From Clostridia bacterium (lineage in GTDB: Bacteria > Bacillota_A > Clostridia > Christensenellales > CAG-138), in assembly GCA_017553815.1 (NCBI GenBank), contig JAFZJT010000262.1, positions 1 through 18,307 of the forward strand: a stretch of 18,307 bases of DNA, read 5' to 3'. Position numbers and translations under genes: made by a program. Below, one piece after another: positions 15,780-18,307 of the stretch; positions within the stretch are counted from its first letter, which is position 1; each line of letters starts with the position of its first letter. Below the pieces are notes generated by a model. That model did no database searches and was not told the origin of the DNA. It was given only the letters and a program-made list of their open reading frames with translations.

Positions 15780-17603
15780 ATGGCAACGGTCAATATCATG
15801 AAGAACACCCGTTCACAGACAAGAGCGGGGCTTGCGTTCATACTCTCCTACTGCAAGCGGGAAGCTAAGACACAGCATGAGGACAGAAAGCTTGTAACAG
15901 GTATCAACTGCGTAGCGGAGTTCGCCTACCGCGAGATGATGAACACAAAGCTCCAATACGGAAAAACGGACGGAAGAATGTTCTATCATCTAGTTCAGTC
16001 CTTCTCGCCGGACGAGCGGATCACGCCGCAGAGGGCGCATGAGCTTGCTTTGAAGTTAGCCGAGCGTGAGTTCCACGGCTTCGAGGTTCTGGTCGCCACT
16101 CATGTGGACAAGCATCATAGGGAGTATCTGCAGGTCGGTCAGTACACCGAGCTTATCTTCCCAAGCTACGGCATTCGCTTCATCGCGGTCAACGACGGCG
16201 TGGACAGTCTGTATGAGAACACGAATGACTTCACCCCGTTCAGGAACATCATCAACGAGTTCTACGCCAAGGACTGCAGCAAGAAAGGTCGCACCTCGGC
16301 GCGGATCAAGGCTGAAACAGGAGCAAGGATCGCCACCAGACCGCTGTACGGCTACAAAAAGGATCCCGACGATCCAATGCGGCACATCGTGCCCGATGAG
16401 GAAACCTCTTGGGCGGTGAAACACATATTTGCTCTGTGCGCTCAAGGCAGCGGACCGGCTCAGATAGCCAAGCAGTTGGAGCGCGAACAGATCGTGAACC
16501 CGTCAAATCATTATTACCGTAAGTACGGGAAAGCTATGACCGGGCTCGATACAAGCAGACCGTACCGCTGGACTTCGGCAACCGTCGCTTCGATCCTTGA
16601 AAATGAAACCTACCTCGGACACACGATCAATCTGCGGTACACAACGATCTCATACAAGAACAAGCAGAGGATCATGCGCCCCGAATCGGAACAGCTTCGT
16701 TTCGAGAACACGCACGAACCGCTGGTGGACAGGCAGACTTGGGAGATCGTTCAGGATATCCGAAAGCATAAGCGTCGCCGCGCAAAGTTCGCAGAGCAGA
16801 ATATGCTATCAGGGCTTGTGTACTGCGCAGATTGCGGAAGCACTATGCGGCTTCATAGAGCGCATACCTTCTCCGCAGTAAAGAACAACTTTATGTGCTC
16901 GACCTATAAGAACAAGGGCAAGGAAGTGTGTTCAGCGCACTATATCCGCGAGGTCGATCTCGCCGCCGTTCTGCTGGACGACATCCGAAGAATCACCCAC
17001 TTCGCACGGCAGAACGAGCAACGCTTTGCAAGGTACATCGGAATGAAGCAAGGCAAGGAAGCTCAGCGAGAGATCAAGGCTTTACAGAAGAAAGCGGCAG
17101 ACATGGGAAAGCGACAGTCGGAACTAACAGCGCTGTTCAAAAGGCTCTATGAGGATAATGCTCTTGGTAGGATTACCGACGAGCAGTTTCGTATGCTGTC
17201 AAAGGATTACACCAAGGAGCAGGCAGAAATCGAAGAAGCACTTCCCAAAGTAAAGGAACAACTTCAAAAGCTGAAAGACTCCGCCGCAAACATCGGTCGT
17301 TTCCTTGAAAACGCAAGAAAGTACACAGAGATCAACGAACTCACTTGCGAGATACTCCATATCTTCATCCAAAGGATCGAGATCGGAGAACGATCCAAAC
17401 GCTACTCGCGCAGCGCAGCTCAGGAGATCAGGATCTACTACCGCGATATAGGGCTGATCGATGAAATGCCGGAAACGATGATAACGGCGGAGAGCCGTTC
17501 GGAAACGATAGAGCTCAAAGCGGCAGAAAACGAAATGGCGGAAGATGAAAAAGATACGCCTACAACACAATCAACAAAACACGCAAGGATAGTTGTGGCA
17601 TAA
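15780..17603 (+). CDS. Chimeric protein: relaxase N-terminus joined in frame to a large serine recombinase lacking its catalytic N-terminus
   Basis: From ATG 15780 (ribosome binding site AAGGCGGTGA) the product is 607 residues. Residues 1-113 are a MobA/VirD2-type relaxase N-terminus: likely nicking Tyr in LAFILSYCKREAKT (Y24), FYHLVQSFSP and FEVLVATHVDKHH. The last would be the start of the HxDxxHxHxH metal motif, but its final histidines are absent. From about 115 it is a large serine recombinase of the TndX/TnpX type, entered at the family's REYLQVGQYTE and continuing FIAVNDGVDS, RPLYGYKKDP, a recombinase domain (about 185-330), a zinc ribbon (CADC at 349-352, C373, C384) and a long coiled coil (about 420-530). 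The roughly 80-90 residue part with the catalytic Ser is missing. Both activities are therefore probably lost. The likely cause is an in-frame deletion within a mobilisable element. Confidence 0.85.
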   Translation: MATVNIMKNTRSQTRAGLAFILSYCKREAKTQHEDRKLVTGINCVAEFAYREMMNTKLQYGKTDGRMFYHLVQSFSPDERITPQRAHELALKLAEREFHGFEVLVATHVDKHHREYLQVGQYTELIFPSYGIRFIAVNDGVDSLYENTNDFTPFRNIINEFYAKDCSKKGRTSARIKAETGARIATRPLYGYKKDPDDPMRHIVPDEETSWAVKHIFALCAQGSGPAQIAKQLEREQIVNPSNHYYRKYGKAMTGLDTSRPYRWTSATVASILENETYLGHTINLRYTTISYKNKQRIMRPESEQLRFENTHEPLVDRQTWEIVQDIRKHKRRRAKFAEQNMLSGLVYCADCGSTMRLHRAHTFSAVKNNFMCSTYKNKGKEVCSAHYIREVDLAAVLLDDIRRITHFARQNEQRFARYIGMKQGKEAQREIKALQKKAADMGKRQSELTALFKRLYEDNALGRITDEQFRMLSKDYTKEQAEIEEALPKVKEQLQKLKDSAANIGRFLENARKYTEINELTCEILHIFIQRIEIGERSKRYSRSAAQEIRIYYRDIGLIDEMPETMITAESRSETIELKAAENEMAEDEKDTPTTQSTKHARIVVA

Positions 17604-17616
17604 CAAAACCGATTAT

Positions 17617-17660
17617 GCTATAATACATTCGTTGGGCTGTGCAAATAAACACAGCCCAAC
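17617..17660 (+). promoter_or_regulatory. Extended -10 promoter followed at once by an 11-bp hairpin
   Basis: TGCTATAAT (17617-17625) is a perfect extended -10 just after the recombinase stop. GTTGGGCTGTG (17631-17641) and CACAGCCCAAC (17650-17660) form a perfect 11-bp stem that begins about where transcription would start. No T-run follows on either strand, so the hairpin is not a normal terminator. It could be a protective 5' RNA stem, a recombinase or regulator binding site, or part of an element end. Nothing recognisable lies between here and 17772. Confidence 0.5.
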
Positions 17661-17772
17661 GGAAAAACTGAAAGGCAAAAATGCTATTAACGACTGTTCA
17701 CAAAATGTCCCTATGAAAAGTAATAGAGTCAATCGCAGCATTTTCCGCAGGAGCCCCCATGGCGAATGGAGA

Positions 17773-17801
17773 TTGACACACCGCCGAATTATCTATATAA
17801 T
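17773..17801 (+). promoter_or_regulatory. Consensus sigma-A promoter of the lipoprotein gene
   Basis: TTGACA (17773-17778) and TATAAT (17796-17801) are both perfect and separated by exactly 17 bases. The lipoprotein ATG follows about 100 bases after the expected start point. Such a full-consensus promoter should be strong unless repressed; no clear operator is seen. Confidence 0.85.
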
Positions 17802-17905
17802 TACTAATGAAGAATTATGCGGGCTGCGCTGAGTTTTTATCAAGAATCGACCGAAGCGGGCCGTGATCCGTTATCTAAACAGAAATAAAAATCGGAGGAA
17901 AAAAG

Positions 17906-18307
17906 ATGCTCCATAGAAGGATATTCGCGCTTCTGCTCGCCGTGCTTGCCGCTCTCGGCTTTATCGGCTGCGGCGGAAAGGGTAAAACAAACGAGCTTGT
18001 GCTCCACACCGACGCGCCGACCGCGGAAACGACGGTCTTCCTGCCGACAGCCGCGCCGAACGATGAAAAACCGACCGAGGCGCCGACTGCCGCGCTGACG
18101 ACCGCGCCGACGCAGACGCCCATGATAGCCGGCGTCATGACTTTCTGCGGATCCTTCGTTTCTTCCGCCATCGTCGTAACCGCGTCGAATCCGACGAAGG
18201 ATACGCACAGGATGGCAGATGCATTCAGCAGCGTCTTCAGGTCGAATGTATCCGGATTAACCAGCGCCTTTGAACTGATCAGTGTCAGGCCGTCTGTACC
18301 GCATACA
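17906..18307 (+). CDS. Putative lipoprotein with Thr/Pro-rich linker, open at the window end
   Basis: ATG 17906 has GGAGGA (17894-17899) 6 bases upstream. The protein starts MLHRRIFALLLAVLAALGFI and has a lipobox-like FIGC with the lipid-carrying Cys at residue 22, so it should be exported and anchored outside the membrane. Residues 23-71 are a Thr/Ala/Pro-rich linker with TEAPT/TAPT units, as in many clostridial surface lipoproteins. No stop occurs before the window ends. The frame after about 18119, however, is antisense to a recognisable permease and is unlikely to be genuine lipoprotein sequence. The mature domain, and thus the function, is therefore not visible. Confidence 0.65.
   Translation, partial: MLHRRIFALLLAVLAALGFIGCGGKGKTNELVLHTDAPTAETTVFLPTAAPNDEKPTEAPTAALTTAPTQTPMIAGVMTFCGSFVSSAIVVTASNPTKDTHRMADAFSSVFRSNVSGLTSAFELISVRPSVPHT
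18118..18307 (-). pseudogene. Fragment of an APC-superfamily amino-acid permease, cut at both ends
   Basis: The - strand is open from the window edge and reads VCGTDGLTLISSKALVNPDT, then LLNASAILCVSFVGFDAVTT and MAEETKDPQKVMTPAIMG. The GFDAVTTMAEETKDPQ stretch is a hallmark of amino acid/polyamine permeases (a transmembrane helix followed by its cytoplasmic loop). Downstream of about 18120 the frame continues only through the antisense of the lipoprotein linker (Val/Gly/Ala-rich) to a stop at 17875 and no longer looks like a permease. The upstream part lies outside the window. Confidence 0.7.

Noticed and set aside
17593..17832. A 79-codon + strand ORF after the recombinase
   Set aside because: It has no ribosome binding site, runs through the hairpin and the consensus promoter, and shows no protein-like pattern.

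Overview
The window looks like a chromosomal segment of an anaerobic, probably uncultured member of the Clostridia (Bacillota). This is an inference from a T-box riboswitch in front of leuS, sigma-A type TTGACA/TATAAT promoters with strong GGAGG ribosome binding sites, a SpoVB-type flippase, a YgiQ radical SAM protein, a clostridial MobC plus large serine recombinase module, and a Thr/Pro-linker lipoprotein. No genus can be named from the sequence.

Left part (1-5900, mostly + strand): the C-terminal part of a TetR-type regulator overlaps a CPBP-family membrane protease gene. Then comes leuS with its own promoter, a leucine T-box leader and an attenuator. A hairpin follows leuS, then an alpha/beta hydrolase gene that is AT-richer than leuS, then a short decayed second copy of the leuS 3' end, then an XRE-type regulator.

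Middle part (6046-13059, all - strand): YgiQ has its own promoter and terminator. A second run follows in the order SpoVB-like flippase, dGTPase-like HD hydrolase, aroQ, aroE and a nitrilase-superfamily amidase. The last four are tightly packed and probably co-transcribed; aroQ and aroE are consecutive shikimate-pathway steps.

Right part (13060-18307) is accessory and heavily rearranged. It holds a decayed ISLre2/UPF0236-type transposase and about 1.2 kb without intact genes. That stretch contains five copies of a 17-18 bp motif spaced 154-166 bp, bracketed by a 20-bp perfect direct repeat 920 bp apart. A mobilisation module follows: an inverted-repeat-rich leader that may be oriT, mobC, and one long ORF in which the N-terminus of a relaxase is joined in frame to a large serine recombinase that lacks its N-terminal catalytic part. 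The join falls inside the relaxase histidine motif, so neither enzyme keeps a full active site. This suggests a deletion scar in an integrative mobilisable element, although a real fusion protein or an assembly artefact cannot be excluded.

At the right edge a lipoprotein gene with a textbook promoter and signal peptide runs on the + strand. The final 190 bases read much better on the - strand as an amino-acid permease fragment, so two unrelated genes appear to be joined there.
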